Part shown: piece by piece, positions 52,397 through 60,039 of the stretch
Position numbering within the stretch: position 1 is the first letter of the stretch
How the letters are laid out: each line of letters opens with the position of its first letter
NCBI RefSeq assembly: GCF_023115465.1
Contig: NZ_CP096034.1
Coordinates: 4,216,001 to 4,280,000, forward strand
Direction of reading: 5' to 3'
Origin: Gottfriedia acidiceleris
GTDB lineage: Bacteria; Bacillota; Bacilli; Bacillales; Bacillaceae_G
DNA length: 64,000 bases
Made by a program: the position numbers and the translations under genes
The notes under the pieces: generated by a model
Databases searched by the model: none
Told to the model about the DNA's origin: nothing
Seen by the model: the letters and a program-made list of their open reading frames with translations, nothing else

Positions 52397-52572
52397 GATC
52401 ATATATAGATTACAGTAAATAAAATTGACTGTTTTTCAGTGGCCTCGGCTTGCCGAGCAGGCTCAGGTCTCGCCCCATGGAAAGCGAGCATCCTGTAGTG
52501 GAAATCAACATCACTCTACTCCTTTTACGATAATTTTGTAATTTAATTGACAAGATTGTTTTTCAACAACGT

Positions 52573-52610
52573 AAAAGCCAGTTACTTTAATAAAGTTAAC
52601 TGGCTTTTTT
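52573..52610. terminator. Bidirectional terminator / right hairpin flank of element copy 2
   Basis: AAGCCAGTTA.. / ..TTAACTGGCTT stem followed by six T residues on plus and four on minus. It ends the chbG operon on the minus strand. It is nearly the same sequence as the hairpin at 50329. Before insertion it was presumably the single shared terminator between the convergent LevR-type gene and chbG. Confidence 0.8.
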
Positions 52611-52617
52611 CTCTATA

Positions 52618-53334
52618 TTAATACTTTACTAACTCTACTCCCTCAGGAAGTTTTGAATTCGTTAAGATATCTAGTTCTGTTAATCTCTCAAAGCAATAGG
52701 ATGTACCATTTTTCAAATGATTATCTAAGAATGCAGGGTGAACCATAACCTCTACTGACCCAATATTATTATTTATTCTATCTTCTATTGTCTCAAAATA
52801 ATTTATTGGAATATCACTACCATAAAAATCAGTTAATAATTGATCCGTAAAAGGTTTGATTCCATCAATTTTACTCTTTGGCGAAATTCTGACTGGAAGA
52901 TCATACTTTTGAGATAATTTTGCAATTACAGGGTGAAGAATTGCGATCATGTGTACATGGTGATGACTATCTAAATGTGAAGGATTTAATCCATAAGAAA
53001 GAAACTTTTGAATTTGAGCATCCCATTCCTTTTCAACTTCTTCAACATTAATAACCGGATTGTCATACCAATAACTATTTTTAAGGAAATTCCCATTTTG
53101 ATCAACAATTGTTTGTAGATCCGTTAATAAAGGTTTGCCCGCAGTTAATACAAGATGTACACCTAGTCCTAAAGTAGGATGTAATTTTGCTAATTCAATT
53201 CCATGCTCCAAAGCATACATATTCATCATCATTGTCGCAGAGTTCACTATTCCATTCAAATGAGCTTCAATAATGCCATAATTTACACCTTTTGAAAATC
53301 CGAAATCATCTGCATTTACAATAAGCTTCGTCAT
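52618..53334 (-). CDS. chbG: Chitooligosaccharide/chitin disaccharide deacetylase (ChbG/YdjC)
   Basis: A 238-residue metal-dependent carbohydrate deacetylase. N-terminal LIVNADDFGFSKGVNYGI (catalytic/metal Asp-Asp), GLGVHLVLTAGKPL and HLDSHHHVHM (metal His) are the YdjC family marks. In E. coli ChbG deacetylates N,N'-diacetylchitobiose-6-phosphate so that ChbF can cleave it; here it follows the GH4 gene, the same partnership. ATG at 53334 follows AAGGGGA at seven bases. Last gene of the second PTS operon. Confidence 0.92.
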   Translation of the reverse strand: MTKLIVNADDFGFSKGVNYGIIEAHLNGIVNSATMMMNMYALEHGIELAKLHPTLGLGVHLVLTAGKPLLTDLQTIVDQNGNFLKNSYWYDNPVINVEEVEKEWDAQIQKFLSYGLNPSHLDSHHHVHMIAILHPVIAKLSQKYDLPVRISPKSKIDGIKPFTDQLLTDFYGSDIPINYFETIEDRINNNIGSVEVMVHPAFLDNHLKNGTSYCFERLTELDILTNSKLPEGVELVKY

Positions 53335-53365
53335 CAATCATTCCCCTTTTTTCATTTAGTATGAT

Positions 53366-53407
53366 AAAAAGGGATGCACTCTTCCATTCGAGCTACATCC
53401 CTCTTTT
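53366..53407 (-). terminator. Intra-operon hairpin between the GH4 gene and chbG
   Basis: GGGATG / CATCCC arms with about 19 bases between, followed on the minus strand by TTTTTATC. It may partly end transcripts after the GH4 gene, lowering chbG expression. Confidence 0.65.
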
Positions 53408-53414
53408 TTAATCG

Positions 53415-54752
53415 TTAATTTGCTGCTACTTTTTCGTTTTTGAAAAATTGAGGTAAATGCTCTTTGTGAGCCTCTAACATTTCATCTAGAATTTGTTTTG
53501 CTAAGTTATCAGACCCAACTAGTGGGTTAATACACATAGCAAGTAATGCTGTTTTATAATCACCAGTTACTCCAGCTTCTGCAGCAACACGTTCGAAAGA
53601 TTTAATTTGTTGAACTAAACCGCGTACTGCAACCGGCAAATCACCCATTGTAAGTGGTTTTGGACCATCTTTTGTAATAACGGCACTTACTTCAACAGCA
53701 CAATCATCTGGAATTGATGCAATAGCACCATTATTCATTGTGTTAACAGGTTGGATATCACCTTTATTGTTATATAGAGATGAAATTAATCGGCATGCAG
53801 CATCACTATAATAAGCTCCGCCGCGTTTTTCTAATTGTGGTGGCTTACTATTTAAATTAGGATCTTTATATAATTCGAATAATGATTCTTCTAATTTTTT
53901 TACAACTTCAGCGCGCGTACCATCTTTTTTTGCTGCTTCAAGCTCTTCCTCTAGCATTACTTTTGTTTGATAGTAGTAGCGATGATACGGGCATGGAATC
54001 GCTCCAAGTGCTTCAATAAAATCAGGATTCCAATCCATTGCCTTAATATTTTGCATCGTCATGCTTTCAGCAGGGCGTGCAAACTCACTTACCACACGAC
54101 TTGTTACGTCTTCACCATCTAATAATACTTTCGTTCCGTAAACCATATGATTTAATCCCATAAAATCAATATGTACCCGTTCAGCTTCTACTCCTAGACC
54201 TTTTGCAATGTTCATGTGAATATGAATAGGTACATTACATAAACCTACCACTTTACGGAAATTTGTATATCTTAAAATCGCTTCTGTTAAAATACCTGTA
54301 GGATTCGTAAAGTTTACTAGCCAAGCATTTGGACAAAGCTCCTCAATATCCTTAACGATATCTAAAATAACCGGGATTGTACGAAGTGCTTTAAACAGAC
54401 CACCTGGACCATTTGTTTCTTGACCAATTACCCCATATTTTAAAGGGATACGTTCATCCTTCATACGAGCTTCAAGTAAGCCTACACGAAATTGCGTCGT
54501 AACAAAATCAGCATCTTTAAGAGCAGCTCGTCGATCAAGTGTTAAATGAATTTCCATTGGTACTCCTGCTTTTTCTACCATCCTTTTCGCAAGGTTTCCA
54601 ACGATTTCAAGTTTCTCTCTACCTTCTTCAATATCCACTAACCATAGCTCTCTTACAGGTAGTTCATCATAACGTTTAATAAACCCTTCAACTAATTCTG
54701 GAGTATAACTTGAACCGCCACCAATTGTTGCTATTTTAATACCGTTTCTCAT
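53415..54752 (-). CDS. 6-phospho-beta-glucosidase, GH4 (LicH/ChbF-like)
   Basis: A 445-residue NAD- and metal-dependent glycosidase cleaving phosphorylated beta-disaccharides (cellobiose-, chitobiose- or lichenan-derived). NAD-binding IKIATIGGGSSYTPELVEG, substrate loop GVIGQETNGPGGLFKALRTIPV, NFTNPTGILTEA and the metal-binding Cys in VVGLCNVPIH identify GH4. ATG at 54752 follows AAGGAGTGA; an open frame 15 codons upstream lacks a ribosome binding site. It lies between the EIIA gene and chbG. With ChbG beside it, chitobiose-6-phosphate is a good candidate substrate, but cellobiose-6-phosphate cannot be excluded. Confidence 0.92.
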   Translation of the reverse strand: MRNGIKIATIGGGSSYTPELVEGFIKRYDELPVRELWLVDIEEGREKLEIVGNLAKRMVEKAGVPMEIHLTLDRRAALKDADFVTTQFRVGLLEARMKDERIPLKYGVIGQETNGPGGLFKALRTIPVILDIVKDIEELCPNAWLVNFTNPTGILTEAILRYTNFRKVVGLCNVPIHIHMNIAKGLGVEAERVHIDFMGLNHMVYGTKVLLDGEDVTSRVVSEFARPAESMTMQNIKAMDWNPDFIEALGAIPCPYHRYYYQTKVMLEEELEAAKKDGTRAEVVKKLEESLFELYKDPNLNSKPPQLEKRGGAYYSDAACRLISSLYNNKGDIQPVNTMNNGAIASIPDDCAVEVSAVITKDGPKPLTMGDLPVAVRGLVQQIKSFERVAAEAGVTGDYKTALLAMCINPLVGSDNLAKQILDEMLEAHKEHLPQFFKNEKVAAN

Positions 54753-54824
54753 TTTCTTCACTCCTTCTATATGATAGGAGAAAAGTAGCCCGGTCATTCT
54801 AGAAAACTACTTTTCTATTTTCTC

Positions 54825-55145
54825 TTATTGATTTAATTTTTCATGTAGGAAAATTATTTCTGTTACTAAATCTCTCATCGTTAATGCATTCATTAAATGA
54901 TCTTGAGCATGGATTAATAAGATACTTAATTCAACATTCTCTCCACGTGCTTCGCCTTGAATTAATGAAGTTTGTGCCTGATGCGCAAGATTTAATTCTT
55001 TCTTTGCTTCTTCAATCTTACTATTTGCTTCTTCTAAATTACCCGCTCGAGCAGCCTGCATCCCTTCCATTAATGAGCTTTTTGCGTTTCCTGCGTGTAA
55101 GATTAATTGGAATGCTGTTTGCTCGATTGTCGTTAAAGTACTCAT
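54825..55145 (-). CDS. PTS lactose/cellobiose-type EIIA (operon 2)
   Basis: A 106-residue cytoplasmic phosphocarrier of the Lac/Cel family, a trimeric helical bundle. It passes phosphate from HPr to EIIB. Motif LLIHAQDHLMNALT holds the phospho-His (His79) and the metal Asp (Asp82). ATG follows GAGGAGG. Downstream of EIIC by 22 bp; paralogue of the EIIA at 57312. Confidence 0.95.
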   Translation of the reverse strand: MSTLTTIEQTAFQLILHAGNAKSSLMEGMQAARAGNLEEANSKIEEAKKELNLAHQAQTSLIQGEARGENVELSILLIHAQDHLMNALTMRDLVTEIIFLHEKLNQ

Positions 55146-55167
55146 TTCGTATCCTCCTCAAACTGCC

Positions 55168-56523
55168 TTACATAGCAGCACTTTGATTATTTGCTGCTTC
55201 TCTCATTTTTTTAGATTCCATACGTCGTTGTAGTGCAACGAAAGGTAAATAGATGACCACTGAGATCACTAAGTTGAATGCTGCTAAGGCTGCACCTGTC
55301 CAATGTCCACCTGTAATCAACCACCCACCTAAAATTGGTGGTGTTACCCATGGAATATTCGTAGTTACTGGGTGAACCATACCTAAAGAAATAGCTAAAT
55401 ATGAAATAACTGTTAAGATAATTGGTGTACCAATGAATGGTATTAACCACATTGGATTTAACACAATCGGTAATCCGAAAAGAACTGGTTCATTAATTTG
55501 GAATAAACCTGGTGCCCCACCTAATGCGATCATTTGTTTATTACGTTTTCGATTAATTAATATCATTGAAATGATTAACCCTAATGTAGCACCTGATCCA
55601 CCTAAGAATACAAATGCATCAAAGAACTGGCCAGCCATTACATTATATTCACTCCACTTTGTAACACCTTTTGCTGCTAAATCAATATTTTCATTTCCTA
55701 AAGCTGTAAATAATGGTGTTGTAATTCCACCTAGTATATTTGGTCCATGTAAGCCAAGCATCCAGAAGAAATGAATAAAGAATGCAATACCGATAGCAAA
55801 CGGTAAAGAGTCTGCAGCATTCGTTAATGGCTTAACAAGCACTGAGCTTAACCAATCATTAAAATAGACTCCATCCGATAAATATAATCTGAATAGTAAT
55901 CCAACAATCGCGATCACAAAGATTGTTAGCATACCAGGTAAGAGCTTTGCAAATGCTTTTGAAACTGCTGGTGGTACACCATCTGGTAATTTAATAACTA
56001 ATTGCTTTACTCTTGATAAGCGAACAAAAATTTCTGTTGCAATAATTGCAACGATTATTCCGGTAAATAGTGCAGTTGAATTAGTATAAGTAGAGTTCAC
56101 TAATCCCCAAACACTACCAGTAGCTGTTTTTCCATTTTCTAATGTAACCGTTACAGTGTTTAATGATTGTGGCACTAGTACAAAATATGACGCTAATGCG
56201 ACAAGCATTGCTTCAAATCCTTCATCACCATAAGAACGAGCCAATTTATAAGCAATCCCCACAACTGCAAAAACAGTCATAAATGCGAATGTTCCCCACC
56301 AAATGTCTCCACCTAATGTCTTCCAGTTCACTCCAAAAAGAGCTTCCATCATTTTGTCGTAACCTTTGATCGCTCCACCTAAATTATTAAATAAAACTGC
56401 AAATGAACCGACCATCGTAATGGCAATCATCCCGATTAACGCATCGCGTATTGCTAATAAATGACGTTGGTTACCGAACTTTGCTGCAGCTGGCATTATA
56501 TATCTATCTACAAAATTCATCAT
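55168..56523 (-). CDS. PTS cellobiose/chitobiose-type EIIC (operon 2)
   Basis: A 451-residue membrane permease of the cellobiose EIIC family. About ten hydrophobic segments, HFFWMLGLHGPNILGGITTPL, the FVFLGGSGATLGL block and GAPGLFQINEPVLFGLPIVLNP (substrate-binding loop) are typical of CelB/ChbC/LicC. ATG ATG start follows AAAAGGAGTC. Very similar throughout to the EIIC at 57658, showing recent or constrained duplication. Imports and phosphorylates the beta-disaccharide with EIIB and EIIA. Confidence 0.95.
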   Translation of the reverse strand: MMNFVDRYIMPAAAKFGNQRHLLAIRDALIGMIAITMVGSFAVLFNNLGGAIKGYDKMMEALFGVNWKTLGGDIWWGTFAFMTVFAVVGIAYKLARSYGDEGFEAMLVALASYFVLVPQSLNTVTVTLENGKTATGSVWGLVNSTYTNSTALFTGIIVAIIATEIFVRLSRVKQLVIKLPDGVPPAVSKAFAKLLPGMLTIFVIAIVGLLFRLYLSDGVYFNDWLSSVLVKPLTNAADSLPFAIGIAFFIHFFWMLGLHGPNILGGITTPLFTALGNENIDLAAKGVTKWSEYNVMAGQFFDAFVFLGGSGATLGLIISMILINRKRNKQMIALGGAPGLFQINEPVLFGLPIVLNPMWLIPFIGTPIILTVISYLAISLGMVHPVTTNIPWVTPPILGGWLITGGHWTGAALAAFNLVISVVIYLPFVALQRRMESKKMREAANNQSAAM

Positions 56524-56567
56524 TTTTTAAGACTCCTTTTTGTTTAAAATTTATGTAAGGTACATGA

Positions 56568-56870
56568 CTATTTTTTTAAACTAAGTGCCAATTCTAAAAC
56601 AGCTTCACCATTCATAAGTCCATAATGTACTGGATTGATTACATCAACTGGTATCCCTTTTGGCTCGGCAACTTTTTTCATTTCAGCAGCTAAATAACGT
56701 ACTTGTGGTCCTAATAAAAGAACATCCGCTTTATCTAGATTTTCTTTTGCAGCATCACCCGATACTGCCCAAATCTTTACTTCAATTCCTTTTGCTTTTG
56801 CTGCATCCTCCATTTTAGTTACTAGTAAACTAGTAGACATCCCTGCTGAACAAGCTAATAAAATATTCAT
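56568..56870 (-). CDS. PTS cellobiose/chitobiose-type EIIB (operon 2)
   Basis: A 100-residue EIIB phosphocarrier. [17 protein letters not shown] has the phospho-Cys7 in the P-loop-like motif, followed by [16 protein letters not shown] and [19 protein letters not shown] at 56870 follows CTGGAGGAATA; the frame is open 21 codons further up without support. First gene of the operon, 110 bp below a sigma-54 promoter. Confidence 0.95.
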   Translation of the reverse strand: MNILLACSAGMSTSLLVTKMEDAAKAKGIEVKIWAVSGDAAKENLDKADVLLLGPQVRYLAAEMKKVAEPKGIPVDVINPVHYGLMNGEAVLELALSLKK

Positions 56871-56896
56871 TGTTATTCCTCCAGTATTAGAATTAG

Positions 56897-56909
56897 TGTA
56901 GCGCTTACA
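56897..56909 (-). promoter_or_regulatory. cre site (CcpA) in the leader of PTS operon 2
   Basis: TGTAAGCGCTACA on the minus strand matches the CcpA cre pattern. It lies between the sigma-54 promoter and the first gene, so CcpA would act as a roadblock to transcription. Confidence 0.75.
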
Positions 56910-56980
56910 GATTTGTTTGAACGTAAGAAACAAGTCCTTCTAGCAACTACAAATTTATTTATTTTGTACACTCTTTATAT

Positions 56981-56997
56981 AGCAAATGGCGTGCCAA
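56981..56997 (-). promoter_or_regulatory. Sigma-54 promoter of PTS operon 2
   Basis: TTGGCAC-N5-TTGCT on the minus strand, an exact match to the -24/-12 consensus TTGGCAC-N5-TTGCW. Transcription start about 56970. Confidence 0.93.
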
Positions 56998-57111
56998 CTT
57001 TTTCTGATTAATTGAAAAATATATAATTTAATCTTTAAAACCTTGTCCTATAAGGCATCATAGTCATAAAATCTTTTTCTTTGCTTTAAAAGGGAAAGAA
57101 CTTAAAACGTC

Positions 57112-57219
57112 TAGTGTGTTAAATCTAGTTCGTCAATCTTCTTAATTTGTTTTAGTGTGTTGTTCCTCTGTTAGTGTGTCGTGATTTATGTACACTAAAT
57201 TGTAGTGTTTTAAAACACT
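57112..57219. promoter_or_regulatory. Upstream activating region of PTS operon 2 (TAGTGTG repeats)
   Basis: TAGTGTGTT at 57112 and 57153, TAGTGTGTC at 57172, an inverted TACACTA at 57191, and TAGTGTTTTAAAACACT (palindrome) at 57203. About 140-250 bp above the start point, the usual place for LevR-type activator sites. Confidence 0.7.
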
Positions 57220-57267
57220 TTTATGATTCTTACTTAAATTATACATTTTGTACTAAGTAATCTATTA

Positions 57268-57304
57268 AAAAAAGTGATGTAGAATTAATCTACACCACTT
57301 TTTA
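57268..57304 (-). terminator. Terminator of PTS operon 1
   Basis: AAAGTGgTGTAGA / TCTACAtCACTTT on the minus strand with a 5-base loop, then TTTTT. Lies eight bases past the EIIA stop. Confidence 0.9.
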
Positions 57305-57311
57305 TCAATAA

Positions 57312-57632
57312 TTAAAGTGAAACTTTTTCATGCAAGTAAATAATTTCCTCTACTAAATCTCTTGTTGTAAGAGTGTTCATTAAATGATCCTGTGCATGTA
57401 CTAAAAGAATATTGATTTTGTATTGTTGCCCACCTGCTTCACTTTGTATAAGTGAAGTTTGTGAATGATGAGCCAGCCTAAGTTCGGCATTCGCCTCGTT
57501 TACTTTTCTACGAGCTTCCTCGAACTCTCCATCACGAGCTTTATACATTGCTTCCATTAATAAACTCTTAGCATTACCGGAATGTAATATAAGCTGAAAT
57601 GCAATTTGTTCATTATTTGTGTCGGTAGGCAT
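57312..57632 (-). CDS. PTS lactose/cellobiose-type EIIA (operon 1)
   Basis: A 106-residue Lac/Cel-family EIIA with LLVHAQDHLMNTLTTRDLVEE carrying the phospho-His and metal Asp. ATG at 57632 is ten bases after AAGGAG; a GTG two codons earlier is only four bases from it, so ATG is preferred. Last gene of a B-C-A cassette with no attached hydrolase; its products would have to rely on the GH4 enzyme of operon 2 or on genes elsewhere. Confidence 0.94.
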   Translation of the reverse strand: MPTDTNNEQIAFQLILHSGNAKSLLMEAMYKARDGEFEEARRKVNEANAELRLAHHSQTSLIQSEAGGQQYKINILLVHAQDHLMNTLTTRDLVEEIIYLHEKVSL

Positions 57633-57657
57633 TTTCACTCTTCTCCTTCACATTCTA

Positions 57658-59013
57658 TTATACATTCAATGAATTACTACTTGTCGTTTCTGTTGACTTT
57701 CTAACTTCCATTCTTTCTGCAACAACAACGAACGGTAAGTAAATAACGATTGAAATCACTACGTTTACAAGTGCTAAAACTGCACCGCTCCAGTGTCCTC
57801 CAGTAGCTAAATAGCCACCGATAACTGGTGGAGTTACCCAAGGGATTGTAGAGACAACTGGGAAAACAATATGTGATTGAACAGCTAAATAAGAAATAAT
57901 AGTTAAAACAATTGGAGTAATGATAAATGGTATTAACCACACTGGGTTTAACACAATTGGTAATCCGAAAATAATTGGTTCATTAATATTAAATAGTCCT
58001 GGAGGTGTTCCTAATGCAATCATCTGTTTATGACGTTTACGGTTAACTAAGAACATTGCAACAAGTAAACCGATTGTAGTACCCGATCCACCCATATATA
58101 CGAATGCGTCTAAGAATGGCCCTGCTAACACAGAATACTTATCTAAATCTGTCACACCTTTTGCGTATAAATCGATGTTATGGTTACCTAAAGTTGTTAA
58201 TAAAGGAGTTGTAATCCCCCCTAAAATATTTGGACCATGTAATCCAAGCGCCCAGAAGAAATGGACAAAGAATGCAATCGCAACTGCAAATCCTAATGAA
58301 TCTGCTGCATCAGTTAATGGTTTTACAAGAACCGAATTTAACCAATCATTAAAGAATACGCCGTTTGAAATGTATAATCTGAACAGTAAGCCAATTAATG
58401 CAACGATAAAAATTGTTAGCATTCCTGGTAATAACTTTGCAAATGCTTTTGATACTGCTGGTGGAACGCCATCTGGCAATTTAATAACTAATTTTTTCAC
58501 TCTAGCTAAACGTACAAAAATTTCAGTCGCAATAATTGCAACGATAATTCCGGTAAATAAAGCCGTTGAGTTTAATGAATTCCAACTAATAAAACCCCAA
58601 GTTCCACCTGTAGCTGTCTTACCACCATTTAACGTAACAGAAACTGCAGCTAATGATTGTGGAACAAGTACAAAGTAACACGCTAATGCAACAAGCATAG
58701 CTTCAAAACCTTCATCACCATAAGAACGAGCTAATCTATGCGCAATCCCTACTACGGCAAATACTGTCATAAATGCAAATGTTCCCCACCAAATATCACT
58801 TCCTAGTGTTTTCCAGTTTGCACCAAAGACTGTTTCCATCATTTTGTCGTAGCCGTGGATTGCGCCACCTAAGTTATTAATAAGTACAGCAAACGCTCCA
58901 ATCATCGTAATGGCAATCATTCCAATTAACGCATCACGGATCGCTAACAAATGACGTTGATTACCAAACTTCGCTGCAGCAGGCATTATATACTTCTCAG
59001 CAAAACGCATCAT
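57658..59013 (-). CDS. PTS cellobiose/chitobiose-type EIIC (operon 1)
   Basis: A 451-residue membrane permease, same length as and clearly paralogous to the one at 55168 (shared MPAAAKFGNQRHLLAIRDAL and KLLPGMLTIF blocks). Substrate-loop TPPGLFNINEPIIFGLPIVLNP differs at few positions from its paralogue, so sugar preference may be close. ATG ATG start follows AGAAAAGAAGGTG. Acts with the EIIB upstream and EIIA downstream. Confidence 0.95.
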   Translation of the reverse strand: MMRFAEKYIMPAAAKFGNQRHLLAIRDALIGMIAITMIGAFAVLINNLGGAIHGYDKMMETVFGANWKTLGSDIWWGTFAFMTVFAVVGIAHRLARSYGDEGFEAMLVALACYFVLVPQSLAAVSVTLNGGKTATGGTWGFISWNSLNSTALFTGIIVAIIATEIFVRLARVKKLVIKLPDGVPPAVSKAFAKLLPGMLTIFIVALIGLLFRLYISNGVFFNDWLNSVLVKPLTDAADSLGFAVAIAFFVHFFWALGLHGPNILGGITTPLLTTLGNHNIDLYAKGVTDLDKYSVLAGPFLDAFVYMGGSGTTIGLLVAMFLVNRKRHKQMIALGTPPGLFNINEPIIFGLPIVLNPVWLIPFIITPIVLTIISYLAVQSHIVFPVVSTIPWVTPPVIGGYLATGGHWSGAVLALVNVVISIVIYLPFVVVAERMEVRKSTETTSSNSLNV

Positions 59014-59056
59014 TCAAATACACCTTCTTTTCTCTCTAGATTTTTAATTTCCCGTT

Positions 59057-59359
59057 TTATTTTTTCAAATTTAAAGCCATTTCCAGTACAGCTTCTCCAT
59101 TCATCAATCCATAATGTACTGGATTAATCGTATCTACTGGTATCCCTTTAGGTTCAGCTAGTTTCTTCAATTCTGAGGCTAGATAACGAACCTGTGGACC
59201 AAGTAGTAATACATCGGCTTTGGCTAAATTTTCTTTTGCTTCATCACCAGCAACAGCCCATATTGTTGCCTGAATTCCTTTTGCCTTAGCTGCTTGTTCC
59301 ATTTTTTCAACTAGTAGACTAGTCGACATCCCTGCAGAACATACCAATAAAATATTCAT
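59057..59359 (-). CDS. PTS cellobiose/chitobiose-type EIIB (operon 1)
   Basis: A 100-residue [21 protein letters not shown] with phospho-Cys7, then [16 protein letters not shown] and [20 protein letters not shown] at 59359 follows GAGGAGGTG. First gene of operon 1; nearly identical in layout to the EIIB of operon 2. Confidence 0.95.
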   Translation of the reverse strand: MNILLVCSAGMSTSLLVEKMEQAAKAKGIQATIWAVAGDEAKENLAKADVLLLGPQVRYLASELKKLAEPKGIPVDTINPVHYGLMNGEAVLEMALNLKK

Positions 59360-59387
59360 CCTACACCTCCTCAATTTTCCTCGTCGA

Positions 59388-59400
59388 TGAAACGCTTACA
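59388..59400 (-). promoter_or_regulatory. cre site (CcpA) in the leader of PTS operon 1
   Basis: TGTAAGCGTTTCA on the minus strand, a strong cre match, 29 bp above the EIIB start and below the sigma-54 promoter, mirroring operon 2. Confidence 0.82.
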
Positions 59401-59465
59401 TTTTTACAAATAATGACAAAAGAATTACGCGTTTCAAAGACAAGTTATGTAATCAATTTAAATAT

Positions 59466-59482
59466 TGCAAATTCTGTGCCAA
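59466..59482 (-). promoter_or_regulatory. Sigma-54 promoter of PTS operon 1
   Basis: TTGGCAC-N5-TTGCA on the minus strand, an exact -24/-12 match; start about 59455. Confidence 0.94.
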
Positions 59483-59514
59483 TATTCTAAAAAATCTATC
59501 TTTTTAAATACGCA

Positions 59515-59542
59515 ACAAAAAAACCTTGATAAATCAAGGTTT
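59515..59542 (-). terminator. Terminator of the DUF6509-type gene
   Basis: AAACCTTGA / TCAAGGTTT with a 4-base loop and seven T residues on the minus strand. It lies between the activating region and the sigma-54 promoter of PTS operon 1. Confidence 0.85.
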
Positions 59543-59569
59543 TCAAAACGTAACATTTATTCAAAATAT

Positions 59570-59690
59570 TAGTGTTTTATAAGTGTGTAAGCACAATTGG
59601 TACTGTGTTTACAATCACACAATAGTGTGTTGCCAAATTACACAATCTAAACGATTCCCTAAGCTGAAGTGTGTCATTCAGTAACACATT
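59570..59690. promoter_or_regulatory. Upstream activating region of PTS operon 1 (AGTGTG repeats)
   Basis: TAGTGTTTTA at 59570, AAGTGTGTAA at 59581, CTGTGTTTAC at 59603, TAGTGTGTTG at 59623, and AAGTGTGTC paired with inverted AACACATT at 59667-59690. Same motif and same distance range as before operon 2. It lies in the 3' untranslated part of the neighbouring gene. Confidence 0.7.
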
Positions 59691-59694
59691 AATA

Positions 59695-59988
59695 CTATTC
59701 TTCAACTGTTAAATGAGATTTACAAAATTCGAATACTTCTTTTTCTTCATCTTCTTCCAAATCAAAATCTAAATACTGATTTGATTCAGCTTCATACAAG
59801 TCATATTTAATTAATTTTGACTCGTCACCATTGACTCCAAAAAGTACTTTTATGTATATACCTTTTTCATTAAATAATTCATCATCCTCTGGTACATTGA
59901 TATAAAGAATAAACTCATATCGATCACCCTCAATGATACCAAATGGATCTTTTATTTCTTCTACAGTGTATTCTGCAATCGTTAACAC
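59695..59988 (-). CDS. Conserved small protein, DUF6509-type
   Basis: A 97-residue acidic protein beginning (GTG)LTIAEYTVEEIKDPFGI, with GDRYEFILYINVPEDDELF and a very acidic C-terminus (DFDLEEDEEKEVFEFC). I recall this as a Bacillaceae family (DUF6509) of unknown function. GTG at 59988 follows GAAGGGAA at seven bases; the longer frame to 60105 runs into a structured GC-rich region and a terminator, so it is not coding there. Monocistronic. A GC-rich RNA candidate ends 50 bp upstream. Confidence 0.75.
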   Translation of the reverse strand: MLTIAEYTVEEIKDPFGIIEGDRYEFILYINVPEDDELFNEKGIYIKVLFGVNGDESKLIKYDLYEAESNQYLDFDLEEDEEKEVFEFCKSHLTVEE

Positions 59989-60039
59989 AAAAACATTCCC
60001 TTCAATTTTAATATGTACTATTATACACAAAGGAATGGA

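Larger units (their letters stand above)
50763..52446 (+). mobile_element. IS1182-family insertion sequence, about 1.68 kb
   Basis: The ends carry inverted CCACTGAAAAA (left 50764, right ending 52442). The element is flanked by direct repeats GGCTTGCCGAG (50752-50762 and 52447-52457), a probable target duplication; exact ends are uncertain by a few bases because the flanks share GAGGCC with the termini. One transposase gene lies between two internal terminator hairpins. It sits at the apex of the palindrome of element copy 2. Confidence 0.8.
50362..52572. mobile_element. ~510-bp non-autonomous element, copy 2, split by an IS1182-type IS
   Basis: Left end CAGAGTGTTGAAATATAAAA and right end TTTCAACAACGT are the inverted counterparts of the copy at 37845. 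Removing the IS leaves about 510 bp that match copy 1 (reverse orientation), including the AT-rich arm and both halves of the GGATGCTCG palindrome (50680-50762 and 52447-52520). Both ends abut copies of the same terminator hairpin. Confidence 0.7.
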
